Of a DNA stretch of 64,000 nucleotides, positions 24,943 to 34,633 are shown one piece after another. Position 1 is the stretch's first letter; each line of letters starts with the position of its first letter. A model generated the notes under the pieces. That model was not told the DNA's origin. It saw only the letters and a list, made by a program, of their open reading frames with translations, and made no database searches. The stretch is from assembly GCA_041745765.1 (NCBI GenBank), contig JBGTIH010000001.1, forward strand, positions 62,001 through 126,000. The letters run 5' to 3'. Origin of the DNA: JAHCHG01 sp041745765. GTDB taxonomy: Bacteria > Acidobacteriota > Blastocatellia > Pyrinomonadales > Pyrinomonadaceae. The translations under genes and the position numbers were made by a program.

Positions 24943-27534
24943 ATGAAAAACACGACACCAATCCGGCGGCAATATCTTGAGATCAAGGCTAAACACAGCG
25001 ATTCAATCTTGCTTTTTCGGCTTGGCGATTTTTATGAAGCGTTTGACGACGACGCAAAATTACTGGCGCGTGAGCTTGATATTGCCCTGACTTCAAAGCC
25101 GATGGGAAAAAATATGCGTGTTCCGCTTGCCGGAATTCCTCATTTTGTTCTGGAAAAACATCTCGCTACGTTGATTTCACGCGGTCACCGCGTAGCAATC
25201 TGCGAACAGACAAGTTTGTTTCCAGTCAAAGGCGACGACGGAAAAAAGTTGATAAAACGCGAGGTCGTGCGCGTCGTAACCGCCGGAACAGTCATCGAAC
25301 CGCAGCTTCTTGACAGTAAATCGAATAATTATCTCGTTTCTTTTATCAGCGACGGCACAAATGCCGGAATTGCTTTTGCGGATATTACAACAGGAGATTT
25401 TGCCGCAACTGAAATTAATAACAAAGACGCTTTGACCGAATTGCAGCGGCTTGCACCGGCGGAAATTCTGATTGCGGAAACCGAAAATGAATTCAGCAAT
25501 CAGAATTTGCCGAATTTTGTAACGAAGTTAAAACCCGAATTTTTTGATGTTGCGAGAGCGACGAAAACAATTTTTAAGCATTTCAAAACAAAATCGCTCG
25601 AACCTTTCGGTTTGAAAAACTTACCTTTAGCCATTTCAGCCGTTGGTGCAATAATCTCTTATCTTCAACAAACACAATCAGATAATGCTGAACAGTTAAC
25701 CCGTTTGATGAGCTACAACAGCCGCGATTTTATGTTGCTCGACGGAAAAACTCTGCGAAGTCTGGAAATTTTTGAGAGCAGTTCAGGCTTGAGTCTGCTT
25801 TCTTTGATTGACGAAACGAAAACGCCGATGGGCGGCAGACTTCTGCGGCGTTGGCTGCGGCAGCCTTTGCTCAATGTGGCGGAGATTTTTTGCCGACAGC
25901 AATTTGTCGCGTGGCTTGTAGAAAATAAAAAAGAGCGCAACAAACTTTCCAATACGTTATCAGACGTAAAAGACCTTGAAAGACTTTCGGGGCGTGCTAA
26001 AGCAAATTATATTTCTGCATATGAACTTCGCGCTTTTGGCAAAAGTCTTGAATTGATTCCAAAAATAAAAGACATTTTGCGCAAAGACCCGATTAAATTC
26101 GGTAAACTTCTAACTGAACTCCCCGGTTGCGAAAAGACTGCATACTTAATCGAATCAGGCATTTCCGAAGATCTTCCGACAAAAAACACCGATCATATCG
26201 GAATAATAAAAAAAGGATTTTCCGAAGAACTCGATGATTTGCGCGAAAAATTATCCGAAGGCAGAGGATTTCTCGCTGATCTCGAAAAACGCGAACGACG
26301 GCGAACCGGCATTAAAAGTCTGCGGGTCGGGTTTAATAAAGTTTTCGGCTATTATATTGAAGTTACCAAACCGAATTTACATCTCGTACCGAATGATTAC
26401 ACGCGCAAACAGACGCTTATTCCCTGCGAAAGATATGTAACACTTGAATTAAAAGACCACGAATCTTTTGTCATACACGCTGAAGAAAGAATTACCGAAC
26501 TTGAAAACAATCTTTTCCGGCAAATTTGTTTGGAAGTCGGAAGAAATCGTAACGAAATTCTACTTACGGCTTCAACAATCGCTTATCTCGATGCGCTCTG
26601 TTCGCTCGCCGGAATTGCCGACGAACTGAATTATGTTCGACCGACAGTTAATGAAACTTCCCTGCTCCGCATAAAAAACGGTAGACACGCGACGGTCGAA
26701 AAAATTCTCGGCGAACAGAGTTTTGAATTTATTGCCAATGACAGCGGACTTGGCGGAAATGGTGCGCCGCAAATCGCTCTGATTACGGGACCGAACGCCT
26801 CGGGCAAATCCACATATTTGCGGCAAATCGCTCTGATCGTTTTGCTGGCGCAGATCGGCAGTTTTGTTCCGGCTGAAGAAGCGGTAATCGGCATCTGCGA
26901 CCGGATTTTTACACGCATCGGTCTTTATGACAAAATCGGCAGCGGCGAATCAACATTTATGACGGAAATGATCGAAACCGCCGAAATTCTTCATCACGCC
27001 ACGCCGAACTCTCTGATTTTACTCGACGAACTCGGACGCGGAACTTCGACGTATGACGGGTTATCGGTCGCTCGTTCGGTTTTGGAATATCTGCATAATC
27101 ATCCGAAGTTAAAATCAAGAACCCTTTTTGCAACTCACTATCACGAACTCGCAGAACTTGAAGAACTTTTGCCGAATCTCGAAAACTTTTATTTTTTGAT
27201 TGAAGAAAAAGATGAAAAACTCGAGTTCAAATATAAACTTTCACGCGGAACGGCTCTGAAAAGTTACGGAGTTTATGCCGCACAGCTTGCCGGTTTGCCG
27301 AAACCCGTTATCCGACGCGCCGAGCAGCTTTTACAAAAATACGAAAAGGAAGATTCTCAAACAAAACAACATTTTTCTAAAAATCTTTCCTTACTTGAAA
27401 AAACAATTCTCGAAATTGACTCCGATAATTTGTCTCCGGTCGAGGCTTTGATGAAAATTTATGAATTGAAAAAAATTGTTGAACAAAATGATAGTAAAAC
27501 TTCCATTCGTGAAATAAAAAGTGTGTTCGGGTAA
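24943..27534 (+). CDS. mutS: DNA mismatch repair protein MutS
   Basis: Recognises mismatches and small loops and, with MutL, starts repair. The 863 residues match MutS1. The N-terminal mismatch-binding domain has the Phe-x-Glu wedge in GDFYEAFDDDA, the lever/clamp region includes FNKVFGYYIEVTK, and the ATPase has Walker A GPNASGKS (616-623), Walker B LLDELGRGTSTYDG and ATHYHEL. No mutL in the window. YihY starts 9 bp after its stop. Confidence 0.97.
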   Translation: MKNTTPIRRQYLEIKAKHSDSILLFRLGDFYEAFDDDAKLLARELDIALTSKPMGKNMRVPLAGIPHFVLEKHLATLISRGHRVAICEQTSLFPVKGDDGKKLIKREVVRVVTAGTVIEPQLLDSKSNNYLVSFISDGTNAGIAFADITTGDFAATEINNKDALTELQRLAPAEILIAETENEFSNQNLPNFVTKLKPEFFDVARATKTIFKHFKTKSLEPFGLKNLPLAISAVGAIISYLQQTQSDNAEQLTRLMSYNSRDFMLLDGKTLRSLEIFESSSGLSLLSLIDETKTPMGGRLLRRWLRQPLLNVAEIFCRQQFVAWLVENKKERNKLSNTLSDVKDLERLSGRAKANYISAYELRAFGKSLELIPKIKDILRKDPIKFGKLLTELPGCEKTAYLIESGISEDLPTKNTDHIGIIKKGFSEELDDLREKLSEGRGFLADLEKRERRRTGIKSLRVGFNKVFGYYIEVTKPNLHLVPNDYTRKQTLIPCERYVTLELKDHESFVIHAEERITELENNLFRQICLEVGRNRNEILLTASTIAYLDALCSLAGIADELNYVRPTVNETSLLRIKNGRHATVEKILGEQSFEFIANDSGLGGNGAPQIALITGPNASGKSTYLRQIALIVLLAQIGSFVPAEEAVIGICDRIFTRIGLYDKIGSGESTFMTEMIETAEILHHATPNSLILLDELGRGTSTYDGLSVARSVLEYLHNHPKLKSRTLFATHYHELAELEELLPNLENFYFLIEEKDEKLEFKYKLSRGTALKSYGVYAAQLAGLPKPVIRRAEQLLQKYEKEDSQTKQHFSKNLSLLEKTILEIDSDNLSPVEALMKIYELKKIVEQNDSKTSIREIKSVFG

Positions 27535-27543
27535 AATATAGAA

Positions 27544-28434
27544 ATGTTTTCAATGAAGTTTAAATATAAAGAATTTTTCTCACTTCTTTACGATAAGTCG
27601 TTTGATAAAGATATTTTCAGTTCAGCCGCACAAGTCGCGTTTTATTTTTCGTTTGCTATTTTTCCGCTACTTCTTTTTTTAATCAGTTTAATCGGAATGG
27701 TTTTAAGCTCTGCCGATGAACTTCGCAATGAATTATTTTATTATCTGCGACAGGTAATGCCGGGTTCGGCGTTTGATTTGGTCGAAACTACGATCAACGA
27801 AATCACAAAATCCAGCACCGGCGGAAAACTAACTATCGGTTTTTTCATCGCCTTATGGTCGGCATCTGCCGGAGTTGACAGCCTTCGCATCGGCTTGAAT
27901 TCGGTTTATGATCTATTTGAAAAACGTTCTTGGTGGAAAACAAAACTTCTTTCAATTGCTTTTACAATCATTATTACGCTAATGATTTCGCTGGCTCTGT
28001 CAATCGTCATCTATGGATGGAAATTTGTTTCTCTGGTTTTGTCTTTATTATCGTTGCCGATTCCGGGAAGTTTTGTTTTGCTTTTAATTCAGTGGATTGC
28101 AGTTTTGGTCGTTTTACTTCTAGTTTTCGATCTGCTTTACAGTTTTGTGCCGAGTCATGCGCCTTTGAAATGGGACTGGATTACACCGGGAGCGATAACC
28201 GGAATAATTCTCTGGCTTTTACTTTCATTCGGTTTTCGTTTATATATTAATAATTACAACACTTACAATCGAATGTATGGTTCGCTCGGAGCGGTAATTA
28301 TTTTGATGTTGTGGCTTTACCTGACCTCGCTCGTAATTTTGGTCGGCGGGCTTGTTAATGCGATTTTAGCTGAAATGCGTCAGAAAAAACCGAATTTGAA
28401 ATGTGAAATTACAGCAGATATGCCGGAAGTGTAA
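27544..28434 (+). CDS. YihY/virulence factor BrkB family membrane protein
   Basis: 296 residues with about six helices. The family opening SAAQVAFYFSFAIFPLLLFL is clear, as is PGAITGIILWLLLSFGFRLY and the conserved YNRMYGSLGAVIILMLWLYL. Historically misannotated as RNase BN; the real function is unknown, with suggestions of envelope transport or lipid flipping. It lies 9 bp from mutS and 5 bp before the next gene. Confidence 0.93.
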   Translation: MFSMKFKYKEFFSLLYDKSFDKDIFSSAAQVAFYFSFAIFPLLLFLISLIGMVLSSADELRNELFYYLRQVMPGSAFDLVETTINEITKSSTGGKLTIGFFIALWSASAGVDSLRIGLNSVYDLFEKRSWWKTKLLSIAFTIIITLMISLALSIVIYGWKFVSLVLSLLSLPIPGSFVLLLIQWIAVLVVLLLVFDLLYSFVPSHAPLKWDWITPGAITGIILWLLLSFGFRLYINNYNTYNRMYGSLGAVIILMLWLYLTSLVILVGGLVNAILAEMRQKKPNLKCEITADMPEV

Positions 28435-28439
28435 CAGAA

Positions 28440-29732
28440 ATGAAGCTTATTAATTTTTTTTTTTATTTTTCAAATTTATCTCTCAATTTTCTTTTTTTAT
28501 TGTTAATTTTTTCTTTAAGCTTTCTTTTTCCTTACCAAATAATTGTCGGTCAAAGAATTCCTTTGACCGATTTTTTATTTTTACTTTTGATTATAAATTG
28601 GCTGATTTTACTGGTTTTTAGGCAAACTTCACTTCATTGGCATAAAGTCTTCTGGCTTTTATTGATTTATCTGACGGCATTTTTCATCTCCATTTTTGTT
28701 TCTGCCGACAAAGACAAAAGTTTTATCAAATTTTTTGGAATAATTTATTTGGTCGGTTTGGCTGTTTTAACCTTTAATATTGTCAAATCTACCGAATTTT
28801 TGCGAAAGGTCTTATTAGTTTGGCTCTTGGGAACTTTCATCGTTTGCTTGATCGGATTGGTTTCAATTTTTCTTTTTTATTTTCAACCGGATAATTGGCT
28901 GTTGCGATTTACCGTATATCATTTCGGAGCAGTTCCCGTCGGAAATTATCCGCGAATAAGTTCGACATTTGTTTCGGCAAGTATGTTCTGCAATTATTTG
29001 AGCGTAAGTCTTGCTTTTTTATTGATTTCCCGAAAAAACAATTGGATCAACTTCAGCAATTTTTCAGTTTTGCTTGCAATAATTCTGATTAACGCTATTT
29101 TCACAATTTCAAGCGGTTTGGGCGGAATAGTATTGATTCTTTGTGTTTGGTTTTGGTTTTCGTATAAGGACTTATTTCCGAAAATGTCTGCTTTTTCTTT
29201 AATTTTCGGCTTATGTTTCTCAATCGCTTTTTTCATTGTAAATCTTATCGCATTACAAAAATATTCTTCTGCCTCATTCAGTTTCACTTTCCCGTTTTTT
29301 GAAAAGACATTTTATCCGTCTTCAAGATTTTTGATCTGGCGCGACTCTTTGCAGACATTTTTTGAAAATCCTATTTTTGGTGTCGGAATTGGGCAGGATT
29401 CTAACCGAATTTTATTTCAAAACACCGACGGAACAAACAGTTTATTAACCGATGCTCATAATATTTATCTCAGCGTTGCCACACAGACTGGAGTTTTAGG
29501 GTTGATCGCTTTGCTTTTCTTGATTTACTTTTTGATTAGAGAGTTTGTTTCTACAAAACCGGAAACCTGTAAAATATCAACAATTCGGTTCGGACTTGGA
29601 TTAGCCTTTGTTTCTGCCTTTATATATCAAGGTTTTCTCGGCTCATTTGAAGATTCAAGATACATTTGGGTTCTAATCGGTTTGATTTTGTCATTTGGAA
29701 CTACCAATTTCAACAAGATAAGATCAATATAA
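28440..29732 (+). CDS. O-antigen ligase/polymerase-like membrane protein
   Basis: A 430-residue protein with 10-12 predicted helices and the Wzy_C/O-antigen-ligase signature RFLIWRDSLQTFFENPIFGV followed by GIGQDSN and DAHNIYLSVATQTGVLGLIA, which includes the conserved His-Asn. It would attach or polymerise surface polysaccharide at the periplasmic face. No glycan cluster is adjacent, so whether it is a ligase (WaaL) or a polymerase (Wzy) is open. The start is 5 bp after yihY, so the two are probably co-transcribed. Confidence 0.82.
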   Translation: MKLINFFFYFSNLSLNFLFLLLIFSLSFLFPYQIIVGQRIPLTDFLFLLLIINWLILLVFRQTSLHWHKVFWLLLIYLTAFFISIFVSADKDKSFIKFFGIIYLVGLAVLTFNIVKSTEFLRKVLLVWLLGTFIVCLIGLVSIFLFYFQPDNWLLRFTVYHFGAVPVGNYPRISSTFVSASMFCNYLSVSLAFLLISRKNNWINFSNFSVLLAIILINAIFTISSGLGGIVLILCVWFWFSYKDLFPKMSAFSLIFGLCFSIAFFIVNLIALQKYSSASFSFTFPFFEKTFYPSSRFLIWRDSLQTFFENPIFGVGIGQDSNRILFQNTDGTNSLLTDAHNIYLSVATQTGVLGLIALLFLIYFLIREFVSTKPETCKISTIRFGLGLAFVSAFIYQGFLGSFEDSRYIWVLIGLILSFGTTNFNKIRSI

Positions 29733-29834
29733 ACTTGTGTTTAGTTGAAATTTAGTATAATTTCATTCTTTGAGTTTTCTTTCCTAAAATTCATTTCTAA
29801 ACAATTTAAATTATCAGACATTTTCGGAGGATTA

Positions 29835-31940
29835 ATGCATCTAAATTCTAAAAAAGTTATTTTTGTATCTTTTGCCGTTATATTTGCAGTTTCTGTATTT
29901 TTTCTGTCGAGTCAGTATTTGAACACCAAAGCCGAAATGCCTTCGCTTTGGATTTCTATTGATGAAACGGAACTGAACAAAGTTTTGAGCGAAGCTACAG
30001 ATCTACATCTCGATATTGTTACAGTCGAGAAAGGAATCGCAATTTTGCGGGCGGATGATTGGCAAATGCAGAGATTAAGTTCTTATATGCACGATCATTT
30101 TCATAAATGCAGCGGTTTTGTCGCGCATCAAACAAAAGAAGATGCAATCGAATCAATCAATCAACTTTTTGCCGCTGATCTGAATCAGGTTGTAGTAGAT
30201 TATTCGATTAACAATTCCCAAAATGTAATTCCGCTTTTAGCCGAAACGCAGGAACCGGCGATCAGACAAACGATCATTGATCTTTCAGCTTTTCCGAATC
30301 GCCGATATAATCAGCCGAGCGGATTGCAATCGGCAAACTTCATTAAAAATACCTGGACGGCAATGACACAAGGTCGGAGCGACATCAGCGTTGAATTTTT
30401 CACACATCCAAACACCACTTCGCCGCAGCCTTCGATTATTTTAACGATTCAAGGAACGGAAATTCCGAGTGAAGAAATCGTTTTGGGAGCGCATCAAGAT
30501 TCAATTGTCAGCGGCAGTCAGACAGCAAACGCACCCGGCGCGGACGATGATGCTTCGGGAATTGCTTGTTTAACTGAAGCGATCCGCGTCATTGTCGAGA
30601 AAAATTTCCGTCCGAAACGAACTGTTAAATTTATGGCGTATGCGGCGGAAGAAGTCGGTCTGCGCGGTTCAGCCGCGATTGCACTGGATTATCGAAACCG
30701 CAATGTCAACGTCATCGGCGTAATGCAGCTTGATATGACGAACTTCAAAGGCACGCCGGCACTGGACATTGTTTTAATTACCGATCGGACAAATGCCGCG
30801 CAAAATCAATTTATCACTAATTTAATTACAACTTATCAACCCGCGCTAAACGTCGGCAATTCGACCTGCGGATACGGCTGCTCGGATCACGCATCCTGGA
30901 CGACCAGAAATTATGCCGCGTCATTTCCTTTTGAAGCGACATTTAATAATTCAAACAGTGCGATTCATACGGTAAATGATAAGATTTCCATCAGCAACAA
31001 TAACGCCGATCACGCCCTGAAATTTGCAAAACTCGCCCTTTCATATATCGGCGAACTTGCTAAAGGCGAAATTTTAACGTCAAGCGCACCCAGCAAAGCC
31101 CGCGCTGATTTTGACGGCGACGGCAAAACCGATATTTCTGTATTTCGCCCCGATTCGGGAGTTTGGTATCTTAACCGAAGCACGGGCGGTTTCTTGGCAT
31201 TAAATTGGGGAGTTGCCACAGATAAACTTGTTCCCGCAGATTACAACGGCGACGGCAAAACCGATTTTGCCATTTTCCGCGCAAATAATAACTCGGATTT
31301 TCCTGATTTCTACATTTTATATTCCAATGATTATACTTATACGGGATTTTCTTGGGGAGTTGAAGGCGATCTTCCGTTGGTTTCCGATTACGACGGCGAC
31401 GGAAAAGCCGACATCGCCGTTTTCCGTCCGTCAACCAATACATTTTACGTTTTAAATAGTTCGGACGGTTCGTTTTTAGCGCAAACGCTAGGTCAACCGG
31501 GAGATAAACCGATCATCGGAGATTTTGACGGCGACGGAAAAGCCGATTTATCTTTTATCAGAAATCATAATGAATGGATAATTTATAAATCAAGTGTAAA
31601 TTATTCGACACCTGAAACTTTTGATTTCGGACTTTCGGGCGACATTCCCGTTCCGGCAGATTTTGACGGCAACGGCAAAGATAATATCGCAGTTTTCCGA
31701 CCTTCGAATGGAACCTGGTATTATTTGAGAAATGATAATTCAATTTCCTTCGTTCAATTCGGTGCCAACGCCGATATTCCCGCAACCGGCGACTATGACG
31801 GCGACGGAATTTCTGATTACGCGATTTATCGTCCTTCCTCCGGCGTTTGGTATATTTGGCGAAGTTCAAATTCTAGTTTTCAAATCGAAAACTTCGGGCT
31901 TTCCATAGACAAACCTATTCCGTTTGCCTATCAACCCTAA
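29835..31940 (+). CDS. Secreted M28 peptidase with FG-GAP-type repeats
   Basis: A 701-residue secreted zinc aminopeptidase. A GGAGG ribosome-binding site 4 bp upstream fixes the start; the same frame is open 30 codons further but without a ribosome-binding site or sensible leader. A signal anchor (KKVIFVSFAVIFAVSVFFLS) comes first. The M28 core shows metal ligands in LGAHQDS and GADDDASG, the catalytic EE in YAAEEVGLRG, MQLDMT and GCSDHASW. From about residue 415 to the end come six beta-propeller-type repeats of the form DxDGDGKxDxAVFRP...W. The repeat type is abundant in acidobacteria; it probably holds the enzyme at the surface or binds calcium. Confidence 0.93.
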   Translation: MHLNSKKVIFVSFAVIFAVSVFFLSSQYLNTKAEMPSLWISIDETELNKVLSEATDLHLDIVTVEKGIAILRADDWQMQRLSSYMHDHFHKCSGFVAHQTKEDAIESINQLFAADLNQVVVDYSINNSQNVIPLLAETQEPAIRQTIIDLSAFPNRRYNQPSGLQSANFIKNTWTAMTQGRSDISVEFFTHPNTTSPQPSIILTIQGTEIPSEEIVLGAHQDSIVSGSQTANAPGADDDASGIACLTEAIRVIVEKNFRPKRTVKFMAYAAEEVGLRGSAAIALDYRNRNVNVIGVMQLDMTNFKGTPALDIVLITDRTNAAQNQFITNLITTYQPALNVGNSTCGYGCSDHASWTTRNYAASFPFEATFNNSNSAIHTVNDKISISNNNADHALKFAKLALSYIGELAKGEILTSSAPSKARADFDGDGKTDISVFRPDSGVWYLNRSTGGFLALNWGVATDKLVPADYNGDGKTDFAIFRANNNSDFPDFYILYSNDYTYTGFSWGVEGDLPLVSDYDGDGKADIAVFRPSTNTFYVLNSSDGSFLAQTLGQPGDKPIIGDFDGDGKADLSFIRNHNEWIIYKSSVNYSTPETFDFGLSGDIPVPADFDGNGKDNIAVFRPSNGTWYYLRNDNSISFVQFGANADIPATGDYDGDGISDYAIYRPSSGVWYIWRSSNSSFQIENFGLSIDKPIPFAYQP

Positions 31941-31955
31941 ACTGTTCAAAAAAAT

Positions 31956-31997
31956 AAAAAAAAGCGGTACCGTTTTAAAACGGTACCGCTTTTTTTT
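31956..31997. terminator. Bidirectional terminator, perfect 42-bp palindrome
   Basis: A-run, GCGGTACCGTTTT, its exact complement, then a T-run: 21-bp arms with no loop bases. It sits between the convergent M28 peptidase and kinase genes and serves both strands. Confidence 0.93.
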
Positions 31998-32013
31998 ATT
32001 ATGCTTCGTTAAT

Positions 32014-33330
32014 TTATCTGTTAAAACTCAAAAGTGCTTCGCGCATTTCTCCGGCACTTCGCCAACGGTTTTCGACCTCTTTGGCAATCGCTTGCTCAAT
32101 GACAAAGGCAATCTGCGGCGGAATATCGGGTAATCTTTGAGCGAGCGGGACAATCGGTTTTTCAAAAATTGCCTTGACAGTTTCCGAAATTCCGGCTTTC
32201 GGCGATAAATCAAGCGCGTGTTTTCCGGTTAGAAGACTATATGCCGTCATACCGATCGCGTAAATGTCCGAAGGCGGACGAACCTCTTTGAAATCTCTGA
32301 CTTGTTCGGGCGGCATATATGCTATTGTTCCGGCAACATCGCCCACCATTGTTACGCCGCTCATTCCGGTTTGTTTAAAACTTTTTGCCAGACCGAAATC
32401 AGTTAATTTTGAAATATATTTTGGAAAATCTCCATCTACCAAGATATTTTGTTCTTTAATATCACGATGGACAAAACCGAGCGAATGAGCAAAATCAAGC
32501 GCTGCTAAAGTTTGTTCGATAATGATAACAACTTCTTGATAAGTAAGTTTTCCGCCGCGGTGTTTGGCAAGTTTTGAGGCATCCATTCCGGCGACATATT
32601 CCGAAACCAGATAAACTATGCCGTTATGTGTGCCGTGTTCGATATAACTGACGACGTGCGGATGAACGAGACTGGCGGCAACTTCGATTTCGCGCATAAA
32701 CCTTTTTAAAGATTGTTCGCTGACGGCAACTTCGGGCAAAAGCGTTTTAATCGCTACGGCTCGCCCGTCTTTGACCGAACGAGCCAGCATCACGCTTCCC
32801 ATTCCGCCTTGTCCGAGAACACGAATCATTTGATAACCCGGAATCGGTTGCGGATTTTTCTTCAATTTTTCGCGGCAATCGTCGCACAAAAAGGAAAGTT
32901 TTATATCAGGCTGCGACGCTTCGGCGGTTGACGGAATTCCGCAGTTTAAACATTGAACAGTAATTAAAGAAGGAACTGTATCGGCGTTAACTCTGGACGG
33001 AGAAAGAACTTCTCCGGGCGCGGCTCTGACATCGGTTTTTACTTCAACTTCTAAAACAGTTTCGCCGCCCTGGATGCGGTCGCCGTTTTTCAAATGAGCG
33101 GTTTCAACTCTGATTCCATTAACAAATGTTCCATTGGTTGAACCGAGATCGCGCAAAAAACATTGAGGCGGTGCCATTTCCAACAAACAATGGTGTCGGG
33201 AAAAAAAACGGTCGTGCGGAAGACAAAAATGAGCCGCTTCGCTCCGCCCGATCATAAAGGTTTCGTGTTGGTCAAACGTGAAGACACGACCGCTTTGCGG
33301 TCCTGCCAAAACGCGCAAGGTTACTCGCAT
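32014..33330 (-). CDS. FHA-domain serine/threonine protein kinase
   Basis: A 438-residue Hanks-type kinase with no membrane segment. An FHA domain opens it (about 1-95: IGRS, SRHHCLLE, LGSTNGTFVNG, which bind phosphothreonine), followed by a zinc ribbon CLNC / CDDC (about 127-155), then the kinase from about 170: glycine loop LGQGGMGSV, VAIKTLLPE Lys, HRDIKEQN catalytic loop, DFGLAK, AGTIAYMPPEQ. Putting the FHA domain on the kinase itself suggests it reads phosphothreonine, perhaps its own or a partner kinase's. A second kinase lies 1.3 kb upstream on the same strand. Confidence 0.94.
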   Translation of the reverse strand: MRVTLRVLAGPQSGRVFTFDQHETFMIGRSEAAHFCLPHDRFFSRHHCLLEMAPPQCFLRDLGSTNGTFVNGIRVETAHLKNGDRIQGGETVLEVEVKTDVRAAPGEVLSPSRVNADTVPSLITVQCLNCGIPSTAEASQPDIKLSFLCDDCREKLKKNPQPIPGYQMIRVLGQGGMGSVMLARSVKDGRAVAIKTLLPEVAVSEQSLKRFMREIEVAASLVHPHVVSYIEHGTHNGIVYLVSEYVAGMDASKLAKHRGGKLTYQEVVIIIEQTLAALDFAHSLGFVHRDIKEQNILVDGDFPKYISKLTDFGLAKSFKQTGMSGVTMVGDVAGTIAYMPPEQVRDFKEVRPPSDIYAIGMTAYSLLTGKHALDLSPKAGISETVKAIFEKPIVPLAQRLPDIPPQIAFVIEQAIAKEVENRWRSAGEMREALLSFNR

Positions 33331-33523
33331 TAATTATTAGTTTAATATCAGCTTTCCAAATTCCAAAGTCTGGAAGACTATAATTCAGATTAAATTTTTC
33401 AGTAAATTCTCAAAACTATTTGATGACAGAATTTTCTATAAAATTTCGACATCATATTTAATATGATTTGAAGGAGTTTTCGGTTTAATGTTGGATTTTA
33501 AAACCGAAAAGTATTAGTTTAAA

Positions 33524-34516
33524 TTATTTTCCGACTTCAAGATCAGAAAATGCTATCGGAATCCCATCACCCGCATAAATGCCCGGAACACCGTCTTTAT
33601 AACCGTCAGTGTTTTTTATCGAATCAATCTTCACACCATTTATGTATAGCGTTATTTCATTATCTTTGTCCCGAACCTCCAGAACATTTTTGGCTGTTCC
33701 CTTTTTAATAGCTGTTGATCTTGTCCATTTAATCACATCGGTTTCTTTTCCGGGAGAGTGTGTGACGACTCTGTATCTCTGCTTATCGGTGTCAATCAAA
33801 AATCCGTAATCCTGATTGAGCGGTTTCGGGTTGCTGTGAAAAATCAATCCATAGCCAAGTCTCGAAGGTTTTTCTTCGACATTTCTGACAGTTAATCTGG
33901 AAACGGCATTTTCCGTTTTAAAAGCCGATGAAACCAAAACATAATAATATCCTTTTTGTTTCGTTCCCATGATAAATTCGCCGTCTTTATATTCAGATTC
34001 GGCGTATGCCGGATTTGTGGCTTCCCATTTTGAAAGATCTATTTTGTTAAAATCGGTGGTAGTAATTGTCGGAGTTTTCTTTTCATTGTTTTCGATAACT
34101 CCATTATTATTACCCAAATCACTTGGGTCCATACTTGCTAATAATGCAACAATGCCGACCAAACCGCCGCCGCAAAGAACAACAATTGCACCAAGAATTC
34201 CAAGAACCCACATCCAACTTTTTGATTTTGGCTGATTTTGCGTAATTTGCGAACCCGGCGAAGCTCCCCAAGCCGGTTGTTGTTGTTGCTGATGTCCCCA
34301 ACTCGGCGGCGGCGGATTACTTGCCGATTGATTTGACGGCGGATTGTTAAACGGTTGATTAGGCGAAGTCTGTCGCGGCGGAGTTATCATTACCGTTTCC
34401 GGCAATATATCTTCCGAAATTGAAGAGGTTGCTTGAGTTAAAACCGAACCATCATCAAGACAGAAATTTAAATTATCGTCATTATAAGTTTTTTGACATT
34501 TCGGACAAATTCTCAT
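33524..34516 (-). CDS. Zinc-ribbon membrane protein with extracytoplasmic sensor-like domain
   Basis: 330 residues. An N-terminal zinc ribbon (CPKCQKTYNDDNLNFCLDDG) is followed by a Pro/Gln/Asn-rich linker (about 40-95), one membrane helix (about 100-128) and a C-terminal beta-sandwich of about 190 residues resembling LamG/DUF1080-like glycan-binding folds (SRLTVRNVEEKPSRLGYGLI, NEITLYINGVKID). The topology suggests a cytoplasmic ribbon and linker with an outside domain. It sits between two Ser/Thr kinases and could be a substrate or sensor for them (inference from position). Confidence 0.75.
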   Translation of the reverse strand: MRICPKCQKTYNDDNLNFCLDDGSVLTQATSSISEDILPETVMITPPRQTSPNQPFNNPPSNQSASNPPPPSWGHQQQQQPAWGASPGSQITQNQPKSKSWMWVLGILGAIVVLCGGGLVGIVALLASMDPSDLGNNNGVIENNEKKTPTITTTDFNKIDLSKWEATNPAYAESEYKDGEFIMGTKQKGYYYVLVSSAFKTENAVSRLTVRNVEEKPSRLGYGLIFHSNPKPLNQDYGFLIDTDKQRYRVVTHSPGKETDVIKWTRSTAIKKGTAKNVLEVRDKDNEITLYINGVKIDSIKNTDGYKDGVPGIYAGDGIPIAFSDLEVGK

Positions 34517-34633
34517 TTTGTTTACCTATGCAATAATTGATTACCTGAAAAACATTACATTTTAAACTACGCGGGAATATGTAAAGCAGTTCATAAATAA
34601 TAAACCAATTTCAACAAAATTAACAGACATTAT

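Noticed and set aside
33477..33510. Small hairpin and a 9-codon mini-ORF after AAGGAG, between the kinase and the zinc-ribbon membrane protein
   Set aside because: The ribosome-binding site is convincing but the ORF is tiny and there is no downstream gene on that strand to be a leader for.
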